A DNA stretch of 64,000 nucleotides. It comes from Ailurus styani. Taxonomy: Eukaryota > Chordata > Mammalia > Carnivora > Ailuridae. How positions within the stretch are numbered: position 1 is the stretch's first letter; every line of letters begins with the position of its first letter. The stretch covers positions 907 through 64,906 of the forward strand of contig LNAC01000746.1 of the NCBI GenBank assembly GCA_002007465.1. The letters run 5' to 3'. The notes beneath the pieces were generated by a model that saw nothing but the letters and a program-made list of their open reading frames with translations, was not told the origin of the DNA and did no database searches. This document shows, piece by piece, positions 48,196 through 60,130 of the stretch. The translations under genes and the position numbers were made by a program.

Positions 48196-48593
48196 TCTGC
48201 TCAGGTCGCCATAACAAAATACCACAGACTGGGTAGCTTAAACAACAGACATTTATTTTCACAGTTCTGGAGGCTAGAAGTCCAAGATCCAGGCATCAGC
48301 AGGGTTGGTTTCTTATAAGGCCTCCCCTTGGCTCAAACAGGACTGCCTTTTGTTGTGTCCTCATGTGGCCCCACATTCCTCTGTGTCCATACATCCCTGG
48401 TGTCTTTCGAGTGTCCTAACTTCTCTTCTTACAAGAGTATCAGTCAGATTGAATTAGGGAACACCTGAAGGGCCTCATTTTGTTTTAATTACTTCCTTAA
48501 AGGCCCTATCTCCAAGAACAGTCACATTTTGAGGTACTGGGTGTTAAGACTTTAACACAGGAATTTTGAGGGAACACAATTCAGTAGATAATG
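48196..48593 (+). mobile_element. interspersed repeat inserted in LINE-1
   Basis: Starts tcgccataacaaaataccac, then gttctggaggctagaagtcc, and ends gggaacacaattcagtag. This is a common mammalian ~400-base repeat. Short similar flanks (tacagtgtatt and tacagtatata) suggest insertion into the older LINE-1. Exact family name uncertain; a partial copy is at 19.84-19.97 kb. Confidence 0.65.
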
Positions 48594-49210
48594 TACAGTA
48601 TATACTCTTTTGATTGGCTTTTTTCACTCCACAGAATTATTCTGAGATTCATCCATGCTGCTGCCTGTATCATTAGTTTACTATTTTTTAGAGCTCAGTG
48701 GTACCCAATGAATGGGCATACCAAATTTGTTTATCCACTCTCTTGTTGATGGATATTGGGTTGTTTTCAGGTTTTGCTTTTGCAAAGAAAACTTATATGA
48801 ACATTCATATATGTGTCTGTACGCAGATAGATTCTTCAATTTCTCTTAGGTAAATACATAGGAGTAGAAATCCTAACTCATGTCGTAGATATATGCTTAA
48901 TATTATAAGAAATTATTAAACTCTCTTCTATTGTAGCAGATGTGAAGTGTATCTTATTATAGTTTTGTGTTTTCCTAATGATTAATGATATTGAACAACT
49001 TTTCACATATTTGTCACCCATATATCTTCTTTGAAGAGGCCACTCAAGTCTTTTTCTCACTTAATGTTGGGTTATTTGTCCTCTTATTGAGTTGTAGAAA
49101 TTCTTTATATATTCTAAATACAAGTCCTTTGTCAGATAAATGTTTTGAATGTATTTTTCTCCTAATCTGTTGCTTGCCTTTTCATTTTCCTAATAGAGCA
49201 CTTTAAGGGT

Positions 49211-49275
49211 AATATATATATACGTGTATATATATACATATATATATATATATACGTATATATATATATATTTTT
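49211..49275. repeat. (TA)n run
   Basis: AT dinucleotide-rich run with CG interruptions (tatacgtata). Confidence 0.95.
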
Positions 49276-49500
49276 AATCAAAGAAGTCTAATTTGTTTCT
49301 TTTTTTTCTTTTATAGTTTGGGGTTTTTGTGTCCTATTAAAAAAACTATTCCAAACTCAAGGATACTAAATTTTTCTCAAATATTCTTTAGAAGTTTTAT
49401 GGTTTTAATTCAAATTAGGCCTATGATCTATTTTGAGTTAATTTTTACATAAGGTGTGAGGTAAGGGTATAATGCATTTTTTAATATAGGAATATGCAAT

Positions 49501-51030
49501 TGTCCAGAACCATTTACTGAAATTATCCTTACCTCATCACTGCATCCTTAAAGTCGGATATTATCATCTATGCTGCCTTCCTTGCATGACTGTAGACAGT
49601 GTTCAATGAGATATATGTGTAAACATGCTCTGTAAAGTGGAAAACTACCAGAAATTTAAGTTACTATCATTATTAGTTAGATCTGAGTGGATCCTAACCA
49701 AAAGATAAGTAACAGAAAAAGTTATTAGGCCAGAAGTCAGACGACGTGACCTATGGTATGTTCCCACTCCTTTATTAGCCTTCAAAACACCTTTAACCTC
49801 AGAGCTTATTCCCTCCTCACCAGTAGGAATTCCTACCAGCAGGAATTATGGTATCCAGCGGTCTACTTCAAGGACATTTTATGAATATTATATAAGATTA
49901 TGCATTTTAAAATGCTTTGCAAATTGTAAAGTGTTATAGAAATACAAGATGTTGTCTTTATATCTAAAAATCCCTGGACTACATAATGAGGCCCATTCCT
50001 CCCTTGCATAGTAGTATAAAGCCATAAATATGACCATCAAGCTGAAGCTGTACAAAAGATATTAATAATCAAGAGAATAAATTATAATTGTTCCATAATC
50101 TTTGCCAGGGCAGCTATTTCTTCTATAACTATTCACATTCTATAAGAATTTCACTCCTAGTGTTACTACTTTTCCTTTCTTTGCTTCAATTTCATCTTTG
50201 TTGACCAATAAACTTTTGATAATCCATTTTTATAAAATGTAATGTGGGCTTATCACCAAAAAATAAAGAAGCAACACAACTACATGCTTTGCTATCTGTG
50301 TGTAGGCTGAATAACAGACACAGAGTGACCAACTGTACACATATTTTAAAAGAAGTAAAAAAAAAAAAAGAAGGAACACGGTCATTCAGTGGTCATGGCG
50401 AACATCTGTTATTTACATAGTAATCTGCAGACTGAAGAGTTAGATGGGAAGTTTGTACTTTATGCAATTACTCTCAGTTAATGTATTGTGATTACTGAAA
50501 TTTGAATTGTGTTGTTGAGGGACTGGTGTTCTTTAAACACACTAACTGAAATTTGTGCATACTGGAGCCATAAAAAGTGAGGACTGCATATACTTGCAAA
50601 GTCCTAAGATGTGTGAAAGCTCCAATTAGTCTTCTCAGCATTTGAAAGAGAGAAAAATTAATTATTTCTCTGGCTTTCTTCATGTGATTCCTTAGGAACT
50701 TTCTCTATTAATTCAAGAAATGTGTGGTAAAGAAATCAAAGAAACTTTCTATGATTGTCACTTGAATAGGCTTATTTGAGATCAAATTACACTGTGACAT
50801 AAATTAGATAAATCAGTGGACTTTAAAAGAGAATTCAACTTAATAACACTTGATTTTAAGAGAAAAGTAAAAAGTTTTACATGATTTTCCCTAGTTTCAA
50901 TTATTGAATTTTATTGTTCATATTTTTGCATCTCTTTTCTCTTTAGTTATTACTCTTCTTGTACCCAGAGTAAAGAGCTCAAGCCAGATCAAATGTACCC
51001 CATATCCTAAAACAAGCTTCTTACAATCCC
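49501..51030. other. intronic stretch without recognised features
   Basis: AT-rich unique-looking sequence in the PTPN20 B-C intron. Confidence 0.4.
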
Positions 51031-51044
51031 CGGAGCCTCATTTT

Positions 51045-51244
51045 TTTTTTTTAAGATTCTTATTTTATTTTTAGACAGAGAGCACGAGCAGGAAGGGCAG
51101 AGGGAGAAGGACAGAGAATCTCAAGCAGACTCTGCACTGAGCTCAGAGCCCGATGTGGGGCTTGATCTCAGGATACTGAGATCAGGACCTGAGCTGAAAC
51201 CAAGAATCGGACTCTTATCGGACTGTGCCACCCAGGCGTGCCCC
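51045..51244 (-). mobile_element. CAN-SINE
   Basis: Minus-strand diverged copy, with gagcctcatttt at 51033-51044 and 51245-51256. Confidence 0.9.
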
Positions 51245-51256
51245 GAGCCTCATTTT

Positions 51257-52873
51257 AAAGGCTTGTTTGCATTTGGTTTCTTGAGGGCTAATTGCATATG
51301 CAGGGATGGGAATTACACAATTGGGACCTTTGACCTCTCAAAGTAGCACCAAATTGTTGGCATTATCTTTTAAAATGTCTAATAGTGGTTCATTACCATG
51401 ACTTCAGAAATATTTATCAATGTATTTCTGTACACTCTCCCCACAGAAGGTATCAGAATAAATTATTTTAATTATCTGGGAAGGTATTCATTACTTTTAT
51501 AATCATAAAATTGTTTTAGATCTGAATGAACCAACTAAACATCAAGGTATTGATCCAATTGTGGCAGTCACTGTTCTACCCTAATTTCTATCATAACCAC
51601 CTCAAGTCTAGTGGGAGAAGCAGAAACATAAATAGATAATTAAACTATAATTTGATAATTGGGACGAGCAGTCACAAGATGGTATGAGGCTACTGGAGAA
51701 ACAGTCAAACCTAGCTTTGAGGAAAACAAGGAGGGTCTGGCTGAGCTAGCTCTGAAAGACAGCAGGAATCACCTCAGCAAAAAAGGGAAGATGGATGGTT
51801 CTTGCAAGAACTGCGGGTTCAAAGGCCTGGAGACAGGAGAAAGAGAATGAATTCCAGAAACCAAAAGAAGTCTGTGAAAGAGCTGAAACAAGAAAGGTGA
51901 AATTTATGCCATGATGCTAGCTTTACCATGATAATAACAGAGATCCAAAGAAGAGTTTTGAAGGGATTTGTGTTTTAGGAAAATCCTTTCAGTAGCTGCT
52001 GTGAGTAGATGGGCATGGAGACAGTGAAGAAGACAGACCAGCTGAGAGATGAAACAGGCAGATTCAAACTAAGTTACCAGCAGTGGGAACTGAGAGATGG
52101 GGGAGGATTCTGGAGGTATTAAGGAAGTAGAATCAAAAGGACTTTATGACCACTTTTAAATATCGCAGGTGACTCAGTTTTCTGGCTTGGACAACGGGGT
52201 GGTTACATTAAATAAGATAGAGAAGAAAGGAGGAAGGTCAAGATGGAGGAGGAAAATGGTAAAATAACTTGGAAAATTTTTTACTTTGAAAGGAATGTGA
52301 GTCATAGGATGAGATTAAAAATGTGTTGTATTTTTGGATGGCCTGGGATAGAGAAATCCTGTGAGTAACTGGCTGGGGAGAAGGCCATTAGCTTCACCCA
52401 GCACAGGAAAGTGATGTGGAGGGCCCTTAGAAACAAAGAGCAGCCTCTAGTTGGGAGGGCAGACTGGCAGTTTAATTGTCCAGGAGAAAGGATATAAATA
52501 GCCACATCATATTTGTATGTCTAAACAAAACATCCAAGGAAGGTGATTAGGAGTTGGGTTACCAAAAGTGACAGATGTCTCAGGCTACTAGACTTTATAT
52601 TTTAGATGGCTCATGGTCTGAGAAGTAGCATGTGCATAAGGACAAGGTTGAGGGACTTCTATAAATAACCCTATGATAGTTGCTGGAATGCAAGACTTGA
52701 AATTCACCGTGTATTATAGCATGTTCAGGCATATGTCTAGGCTACCCACTGCTAGCTTACCAGAGCTCTTCATCATGGTCACAGGTCAAAATGCCTAGTA
52801 CTAAAGGCCGTACAACCCACTTATCTTTTCTCAAATACAAACAGGAAAATAATCAAAACCATTTTTAGCTTAC
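51257..52873. other. intronic stretch, partly ancient repeat
   Basis: 51.6-52.2 kb (aggcctggagacaggagaaa and similar) resembles a common ancient mammalian repeat that I cannot name. The rest is unassigned. Confidence 0.4.
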
Positions 52874-52964
52874 ATGGAAGAATATCCCGATATCTGTTTT
52901 TTTCTCTGTTGCGTAGTTCATTCCCCGAGTTGAACGCATCAGGTAGGTTCTTATAATCTAAAGT
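52874..52964 (-). CDS. PTPN20: PTPN20 exon B: KNRY phosphotyrosine-recognition loop
   Basis: This 91-base exon encodes T-L-D-Y-K-N-L-P-D-A-F-N-S-G-N-E-L-R and then N-R-E-K-N-R-Y-R-D-I-L-P. The KNRYRD segment is the classical PTP motif that sets substrate-pocket depth; its tyrosine stacks on the substrate phosphotyrosine (equivalent to Tyr46 of PTP1B). The donor is cca t|gtaagc, ending in phase 1, and the next exon supplies AT to complete the tyrosine codon. The acceptor was chosen as cttttaaag|ACT because it alone keeps phase 0 from exon A. A second AG seven bases downstream would shift the frame and run into TAA. Confidence 0.88.
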
Positions 52965-53186
52965 CTTTAAAAGGTGAGAAATATAAATCATGTATTTACT
53001 ATAACAAAAAGAAAAAAATCTGCTCTTGCTTAGTGTTCATGATCCTTAAACCTCTATATGGCATGACCCAATGTTAAACGCATTGTATGATAAGTGAAGT
53101 CAGAATTCCATTAAAAAGTACTATATAAAATATTTCAAGTTTGAGATGTCAATCAACAAGCTGCTTGATAAGAAAATACTAATCTC

Positions 53187-53398
53187 GGGATGCCTGGGTG
53201 GCTCAGTCGTAAGCGTCTGCCTTTGGCTCAGGTCATGATCCCAGGGTCCTGGTATCAGGTCCTACATCCCAGAGCAAGGAGCCTGCTTCTCCCTCTGCCT
53301 GCCACTCCTCCATCACTTGTGCTCTTTCTCTCTCTGTATCTCTCTCTCTCTCTGACAAGTAAATAAATAAAATCTTTTAAAAAAAAAGTAAAGAAAAG
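53187..53398 (+). mobile_element. CAN-SINE
   Basis: Plus-strand copy with long CT-rich body and A-rich tail. actaatctc lies at 53178-53186 and 53399-53407. Lies in the PTPN20 A-B intron, antisense to the gene. Confidence 0.92.
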
Positions 53399-53635
53399 AC
53401 TAATCTCTCTGGACATATTCTTTCCCTTGAACTTCAATAGTTTTCCTTTTCATAAAAAAAACAATAAAGAACATTCACTTCTTAGGACCTATTCAATAAT
53501 CTATCATTTTATAAATAAAAATAATAAGAGCAAGAAAAATATATAAATATATAAACCAAAAAAGAAAAAGTCTCACAATTTATTCCTTGCCCCATGAAGG
53601 AATTATAGCTAGGATATCAATTAAAGAATTCTTCC

Positions 53636-54479
53636 ATAAGGGAAATGCAAATCAAAACCACAGTGAGATGCCACCTTACACCAGTTAGAATGGCAAAAAT
53701 TTATCAGACAAAAAACAACAAATGTTGGAGAGGGTGTGGAGAAAGGGGAACCCTCTTACACTGTTGGTGGGAAAGTAAGCTGGTACAGTCACTTTGGAAA
53801 ACAATGTGGAGCTTCCTCAGAAAGTGAAAAATAGTTACCCTATGACTCAGCAATTGCACTAGAGTTACCCTATGACTCAGCAATTGCACTACTGGGTATT
53901 TACCCCAAAGATACAGATGTAGTGAAAAGAAGGGACACCATGCACCCCAATGTTCATAGCCGCAATGTCCACAAGAGCCAAACTGTGGAAGGAGCCAACA
54001 TGCCTTTGAGTAGACAAATGGATAAAGAAGATGTGGTCCATATATACAATGGAATATTACTCAGCCATCAGAAAGGATGAATACCCACCATTTTCATCGA
54101 CATGGACAGAACTGGAGGAGATTATGCTAAGTGAAGTAAGTCAGAGAAAGACAATTATCATATGGTTTCACTTATTTGCGGAACATAAGGAATAGCATGG
54201 AGGACATTAGGAGAAGGAAGGGAAAATGAAGGAGGGGGAATCAGAGGGGGAAATGAACCATGAGAGACTATGGAAACAAATGGAAGGTTTTAGAGGGGAG
54301 GGGGGTGGGGGGATGGGTAAGCCTGGTGATGGGTATTAAGGAGGTCACGTATTGCGTGGAGCACTGGGTGTTATATGCAAACAATGAATCATGGAACACT
54401 ACATCAAAAACTAATAATGTACTGTATGGTGACTAACGTAACATAATAAAAAATAATTAAATACATAAATAAATAAATA
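53636..54479 (+). mobile_element. 5'-truncated LINE-1
   Basis: 844 bases: the ORF2 C-terminal region (residues [20 protein letters not shown]) and 3' UTR (gggtattaaggaggtcacgt) with an AAAT-rich tail. The perfect 13-base repeat aaagaattcttcc lies at 53623-53635 and 54480-54492. ORF2 is broken; a 30-base internal duplication is at 53831-53890. Confidence 0.95.
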
Positions 54480-54492
54480 AAAGAATTCTTCC

Positions 54493-55180
54493 TTTCAAAA
54501 AAATTTAATTACCGAGTGTGAATTCAGTAAACATTGACTGAACATTCAGTACATACTCAGCACTTTTGTAGATACTGGAATAAAAAGGTGAATCTGAAAA
54601 TGGCCCCGTCCTTAAGGAGCTATCAGAGCAATCAGAGGGGTGATCAATGCCACAGAGATGCTGATGACTGCCATCAGAAGTTAGTCATATGAAAGTCTGT
54701 GTGTGTGGAAGGAAAGGAGAGCAGAGGTGAGCAGGTTATCACTCCAGGCAGAAAGGACAGGAATAAAGGCATGGGGGCATACATCTCCTCTTGGGGAAAT
54801 AGTGAATAGTATGGTAACAAGAGCAGAGAGAAGATGATCTAGTCCAGAGGGAAACTAAAACCAGGAAGGCCTTGTTTCATACACAAGATGTGGAGGTGTA
54901 TCCAGCTCTACTCTATTAGAATATTTGTGGATAAAGCCCAAAAATCTGTACTTTTCAAAAGTTCTTCAGTAACTCTTGGGTAGACAACTTGGCACCACCA
55001 GTCTTTAAATAAGTGTTGGCAACTACTGGCATAGCAAATGAGAAGCTAGTGAAGGTTTTGAGCAGTAGGATAACAGATCAGATTTTTACCTTTCTTATCT
55101 TTGTGCAAGCCAAGTATAAAATTAACTTGGAAAAATATCTATAGGAAAAACAGAGCAATTTTGTAAAAGATGAATACTGA
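54493..55180. other. intronic stretch, ancient-repeat-like
   Basis: acattgactgaacattcagt and ccgtccttaaggagctatca resemble a common ancient repeat core. Not classified. Confidence 0.4.
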
Positions 55181-55189
55181 GAGAAGACT

Positions 55190-56160
55190 AGTGTTAATAA
55201 ACAATAAAAGCTAACATAAAGCTACAGTAAATAAAAGAGTTTGGTACCAGTACGTGAATAAACAAATCAATGGAAGAAGTCCAAGAATGAACAAAAATTT
55301 ATGTAGAACTTCAGTATTAATAAAAATGGCCTTTTACATTACTGAAGAACAATTTCAAGAGGATCTGGGGACAACAGGATAGCTATCTAATGCTGGGTTG
55401 CTACCAAATACCTTAAATTCTAGCTGGATCAAAGATTTACACATTTTAAAAAATCACAAAAATATTAGAAAAAGACATGAAGTAATTATTATGATCCTAG
55501 AGTGAAAAGGGCATCTAAAGGATACACAAAACCTTGAAGTCGCAAAACATTGTCATATCTGACCACTAAAAATTAGCTATTTCTTCTTACTAAATATATA
55601 TGTGTGAGCATGCACACTAATGTGTATAGCACCAACAAGGGGAAAAATTTACCATATATAGCACATACAAAAGAGACAATTTCTTCATTGTATAAAATTA
55701 TTAATCAATAAGAAAAAGAATAAACAGAAAATTGGGCAAAGAATCAGAACAGTTCACTGAAAATATATATAAAAGGCTTAAAAACATATGGAAAGCTATT
55801 CCTTTGTTCTCAAGTAAGTGTTAATATAAGTCAACAAGGAATCGTTTGTCATGTAAGAAATAAGCAAAAATCCAAAAAACTTGACAGCACAAAATATTGG
55901 TTGTGTTTCTAGTAACTTATTGTAAGAATACTCATACATATGCACAGCCATAGGAAGAGGGGTAACTGCTGTTCATAAAGAACAAAGATGAGAACAATCT
56001 AAATGTTTATCACAGGGGATGACTTAAAGAAGGACTTCATCTATATAATTAACTATACTATGCAACACTTAAAAATGATGAGATGAAAAATGAGATCGAT
56101 CCATATATACCAATAATATATTTGGAAATTATTTCCTATGTGAAATTTTTCTTAAAAAAA
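55190..56160 (+). mobile_element. old LINE-1 ORF2 fragment
   Basis: Plus-strand diverged ORF2 and downstream text (gagtttggtaccagtacgtg; agctatctaatgctgggttg; aggcttaaaaacatatggaa). No open frame. Confidence 0.65.
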
Positions 56161-56478
56161 AGGAAAGAAAAGGTAGAATTGTTAGTAAAGTACATGCCGA
56201 TAGTTTTCCGGACATTTATATGACAAGCTTAATAGTGGAAAGGGGGCCTAGGAACTCAAGAGAGAAAAACAAAGACTTTATCCATTTTATAACCTTTTAT
56301 GCTGTTTAACTTTTTTTTTACTATATAAGCCTATTACTTTAAAAACAGACTTAATATTTAAAAGCAAAAACAAAGTACTCTATCTAAGAGAAAAGATAAA
56401 AAAGAAAAAGGAAAAACAACCCTCTATTAGTAATGTGGAAAATCACATTTAGACTTTTGTTAAGACTAAAATATTTAC

Positions 56479-56627
56479 CATAAATTCCTGGAGGATTTCA
56501 TATTCTGCTACTTTTTTCTCAAGCATTTTAAAACAATCCTTGATGACTGATTGCTCATGAAAATTGAATAGTAATGGTCGAACCTGAGCCAACTGAGCTA
56601 GCTCCCTTTCAGAAACAATTTGTATAC
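56479..56627 (-). CDS. PTPN20: PTPN20 exon A: start of the phosphatase domain
   Basis: This 149-base exon encodes I-Q-I-V-S-E-R-E-L-A-Q-L-A-Q-V-R-P and continues to E-I-L-Q-E-F-M. It corresponds to the helical lead-in of the PTPN20 catalytic domain (family sequence IVSE.ELxQLAQxRPLxFNFHEQ). The acceptor reads tttttcttag and the donor atg|gtaaat. Two bases of a split codon precede the first full codon, and the exon ends in phase 0. It is the most upstream exon I can find; I saw no partner further right in the window. An AG-GT at the acceptor makes the exact first base slightly uncertain. No stop or frameshift is present. Confidence 0.85.
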
Positions 56628-59108
56628 CTAAGAAAAAGAAAAATTCACATTTTTAAGTTACTCATATGTATGTGAAGGGAGATTTTATTTCGTTGTGTTT
56701 TCTCTTAAGTGAAGGCACAGATACTTAAGGATTAATGGAAATTTGTTTTTCCAAAAGTGAAGAGCCTATTACTTTGAAAGAAAGAATCCTTGTTTTAGAA
56801 AAATCATGATCATGTACTTTGAAAATACACAAAACCCACTATTCTTAGAAAAAACTGCTAAGTGTTATAAATATAAAAGATGCTATAGACTGAGAAGTGT
56901 TCTGCTTTATAGTGTGAATTAAGTATATGTACTGACAATATTGCCAAGGCAAGCATATACAAACAAGACTTGGATGGGAAAAAATGAGAAATTTTGCCCT
57001 CCCTCAGACCAAGTATTTGAAAGTCCCTGGAGTCTGAGATGAGAGGATGTGGAGAGTATAACACACCTACTCTGTAAAACAGATCAAGTACACATATGCA
57101 CATACAGACACACACACAACACACATACACATACCCGCCAAGGACAGAGAGGCTCTATATAATTAATCAGACTAAAAATATATATAATATGCAATATAAT
57201 TAAATATAATAAATACTTTGATATACATTATATAATTATGCATGTATAATCAATAATAATAGAAGCAAATACATGATATTTAATAGTACACATGGACACT
57301 TTTTATTTTAATGATGATTTTTTAGGCCATGTTGACAGTCTAGATTTCAAATATCTGAAATTTTACAGATCATGTCCACTGACCAAAATGCAATAAATCT
57401 AGAAGTCAATATTAAAATAATATTTTTTTAATTTCAGAATTTTGAGGTAATGTGCTCAAGTGAAGCCAGTTCTCTAAATCTCTTTCCAAAGCCAACTAAT
57501 ATGAATAAAAATCAAGTTAATACTAGCAAAAAAAATATACAAGAAGCAATTCCACAAAAGAATGGCCATTAAAAAAGAAGTTTCTAAAAATATGCACAGC
57601 CTTATAAATAAGGCTTCTTGTCTTAGAACACTATTTAACCAAAAGCTCTCTATAGAGGTGGGAGTAAGGGACTGTTGGTTGGGAAAGACAGTCACAAACA
57701 TCCTAAAATTTCTCACAAATATCTCTAACCTTACTAAGAGAGAAGGTCTAGGAAGCCGAGAGGGGGAAATAAAATTCCACGAGAGTAGAAGTCACTTTGA
57801 TCATCTTTGATTCCCAACAGAAAAATCCTTAGAGCTTCCCATATGTTCCAGCCTTGCTGGAACAGAAGCTGAGAGAGGGAAGGAGGAGAGGAATGAAAAG
57901 GTAGAATGACGGTAATGGACACTGTTGTTGCCTCCCCAACACTGATTCTACCCTGATGGTTAGTTAGAGCTGTATGTGATCATTCTACAATAATTCCCTT
58001 GCCAGTGAACAATTCAGCGATATGTAGGTGATTCGAGACAATGGGAAGCAAGGAGAAGTTTATTCGGGGCTTATGGGCAAAAGGAGCAAGCCTCTCTCCC
58101 ATTTCTATCCACTGTCCAGACATAAGTCCATAGGTATAACTATGGGCCTGATTATTACAAGCAGCTGCACTGTGACATGAAAGGAATGGACTGAATATAG
58201 CAAATATGAAAAAAAAGAAGAAAAAATCTATGGTGTTAATGACATCACTGAGCAATCTGATCATATTGAACTTGGAATACTGCCTACCTCTGCACTTCCA
58301 TTATGGGAGAAGATACATTTCTTTATTATTAACATCATTTTCAATTCAGTTTCTTTTTATTGCAGCCTGGCCCAAGAATTCCAATAAAGGTGAATAGGTC
58401 AGGCTTCAGCTACAGATAATGGCAATCATCACAGGAAGGGATTTTGACATAAAGGCAGTTTACAGAAAGGGATTTTATCTAGCTATTTAGTGTTGACATC
58501 ATTGGGCAGGTCAAAACAAAGGTGTTTCCCCTCATGATGGTCCAAAAATAACACCACAAAATGGTCTGTCACAAGAAGAGCTAGCTTTGCTGTAATGAGG
58601 AATTTGAGGGAGCTGGGCACCACTGCTGTTATCACTAGCTCCTGGATGACACTAATTTAGCGACCACAGAGGAATTAGAAAGTCACCACTACAACTGCTG
58701 GCTCGTCATGTACCATAGTTATAATGAGACACTAGGAATGCCATGCCTATTATGGTGTGTACCAGGAGCACGGATGCTTTCTCTTCACAGCAGCATGGAT
58801 ACTTCTCTTGGCTAAGTGCATATGATTGGCCAAACCCATAATACCAGGATTTCTGGGAAATGTAATTTTTAGTTTTCTTGCCTGGCCCATACAGAAAGAC
58901 ACACTAGGAGGAGAATGTGATCAATATTGAGTAAACTAGTCTATAACATCTGCAACACAACTCACCCACACCCATTGAGTTTTCTTCTCTTTATCCCCAA
59001 CCCTTCTGCACACTTGTCATTATCCTCTCAGGCAAAATCCAAACCTCAAAGTGTAGTTTACAATGGAAGATAACTAATCAAACCAAATCAAGTAGAATAG
59101 GAATCAAC
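56628..59108. other. upstream PTPN20 intron or flank
   Basis: Contains a short plus-strand LINE-1 ORF2 trace near 57.3-57.45 kb (ccactgaccaaaatgcaata). I searched by eye for upstream PTPN20 exons on the minus strand and found none convincing. Confidence 0.4.
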
Positions 59109-59120
59109 AAGAATTCATTC

Positions 59121-59318
59121 GTGACGGGGCGCCTGGGTGGCTTTGTCAGTTAAGTGTCTGCCTTTTGCTCAGGTCACGATCCCAGGATTTTGGGATCGAG
59201 TTCCACATCAGGCTCCTAGCTTAGCCAGGAGCCTGCTTCTCCCTCTGTCTGCCACTCCCCCTGCTGTGCATGCCCTCTTTCTCTCTCTCTGTCAAATAAA
59301 TAAAATCTTAAAAAAAAA
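59121..59318 (+). mobile_element. CAN-SINE
   Basis: Plus-strand copy with near-consensus head ggggcgcctgggtggc. aagaattcattc lies at 59109-59120 and 59319-59330. Confidence 0.94.
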
Positions 59319-59544
59319 AGAATTCATTCATGCTCAAACAGCAAAATCAAAGAGATGAAGAACTATACATGTTAGTGAACAAGATGTAAATAAAACACAA
59401 GGTGAAGAAAAAATGAGTAATGCAATATGGTATGTAAAAAAAATTCAATCCAAAAAAAAAATTTTGATCCATTCTGAATGGAATATAACCTACATTGTAC
59501 ATCTATCATCTGTAAAAAGAAGTGATAAGAATATAAATTATTTT

Positions 59545-59812
59545 ATTATTTTTTATAGGTTCCACACCCAGCATGGAGCCCAATGTGGGGCTTGAACTCA
59601 GCACCCTGAGATCAAGACCTGAGCTGAGATCAAGAGTCAGATGTTTAACTGAAGAGCCACCCAGGCGCCCCTTAAACAATTTTTTTTTAAGAAGGTTCCA
59701 CATCCAGCATAGAGCCCAACACAGGGCTTGAACTCAGGACCCTGTGATCAATACCTGAGCTGAGATCAAGAGTCAGATGTTTAACTGACTGAGCCACACA
59801 GGCACACTCAGG
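59545..59812 (-). mobile_element. tandem pair of SINE heads within one target-site duplication
   Basis: Two minus-strand SINE head segments, about 59557-59671 and 59690-59808, lack the CT-rich body and are joined by an A/T-rich linker. The whole is flanked once by atataaattatttt (59531-59544 and 59813-59826). Confidence 0.88.
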
Positions 59813-59849
59813 ATATAAATTATTTTAAATGAGTTTAAAAGTAAGATTT

Positions 59850-60130
59850 AAAAAACAGAATGACCTCTTACGTGAGGTTCTTAGAGTAGTCAAATTGATA
59901 GATACAGAAAGTAGAATAGTGGTTGTCAGGGGCTGGCAGGAGGGAGAATGGGGAATTAGTATTTAATGGGTACAGAGTTTCAGCTGAGGAAGAGGAAAAA
60001 GTTCTGGAGATGGATGGTGGTGTTGGCTGCACAACAATAAAAATGTACTTAATACCACTGGACTGTACACTGAAAAATGGTGAAGATGGTAAATTTTATG
60101 TTCTGTATATTTTACCACAATTTTTTAAAA
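59850..60130 (+). mobile_element. old LINE-1 3' UTR fragment
   Basis: Plus-strand text agaatagtggttgtcagggg, ggagatggatggtggtgttg, actgtacactgaaaaatggt, ttctgtatattttaccacaa. This is the 3' end of an older (MA-type style) LINE-1. The 98-codon frame over it is not a gene. Confidence 0.8.

Larger units (their letters stand above)
47960..49500 (-). mobile_element. old LINE-1 3' half, interrupted
   Basis: Minus-strand 3' UTR and ORF2 C-terminal text (gagattcatccatgctgctg; catttggataacttttcac-type ORF2 near 49.0 kb). It is interrupted at 48.2-48.59 kb and contains a TA run at 49.21 kb. Confidence 0.8.
40575..52873 (-). other. PTPN20 intron between exons B and C (12.3 kb)
   Basis: The largest intron placed here. 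It contains an (AAT)n run, an MIR, the ERV-L-type relic, a HAL1-like fragment, a SINE with a LINE-1 inserted in its tail, an old LINE-1 carrying another repeat, and a SINE at 51.0 kb. Parts of 40.6-42.3 and 49.5-51.0 kb look unique. A stretch near 51.6-52.2 kb resembles an ancient repeat I cannot name. Confidence 0.75.
27648..56627 (-). other. PTPN20: PTPN20 gene span (3' six coding exons; 5' end missing)
   Basis: Minus-strand gene for a cytoplasmic non-receptor tyrosine phosphatase, which removes phosphate from phosphotyrosine through a cysteine-phosphate intermediate. Six exons were assembled: 56627-56479, 52964-52874, 40574-40240, 36040-35825, 28697-28635 and 27707-27648. Phases join correctly (0, 1, 0, 0, 0), all introns are GT-AG, and the product is about 303 codons ending in TAA. 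As I recall it, human PTPN20 is about 420 residues, so roughly the first 115 are missing here. The family's sequence resembles the C-terminal phosphatase of PTPN13. In other mammals FRMPD2 (KIND, FERM and PDZ domains) is the usual neighbour, so FRMPD2 would be expected to the right, but it is not seen in this window. No disabling change was found. Identity is a recognition call from sequence, not a database search. Confidence 0.93.

Noticed and set aside
53831..53890. CRISPR-like direct repeats
   Set aside because: Only two copies with no spacer, inside a mammalian LINE-1; the other tandem repeats in the window are microsatellites.
59121..59318. SINE heads as functional tRNA genes
   Set aside because: They derive from a tRNA and keep promoter-like boxes, but are fused to CT-rich bodies and A-rich tails and do not fold as intact tRNAs.
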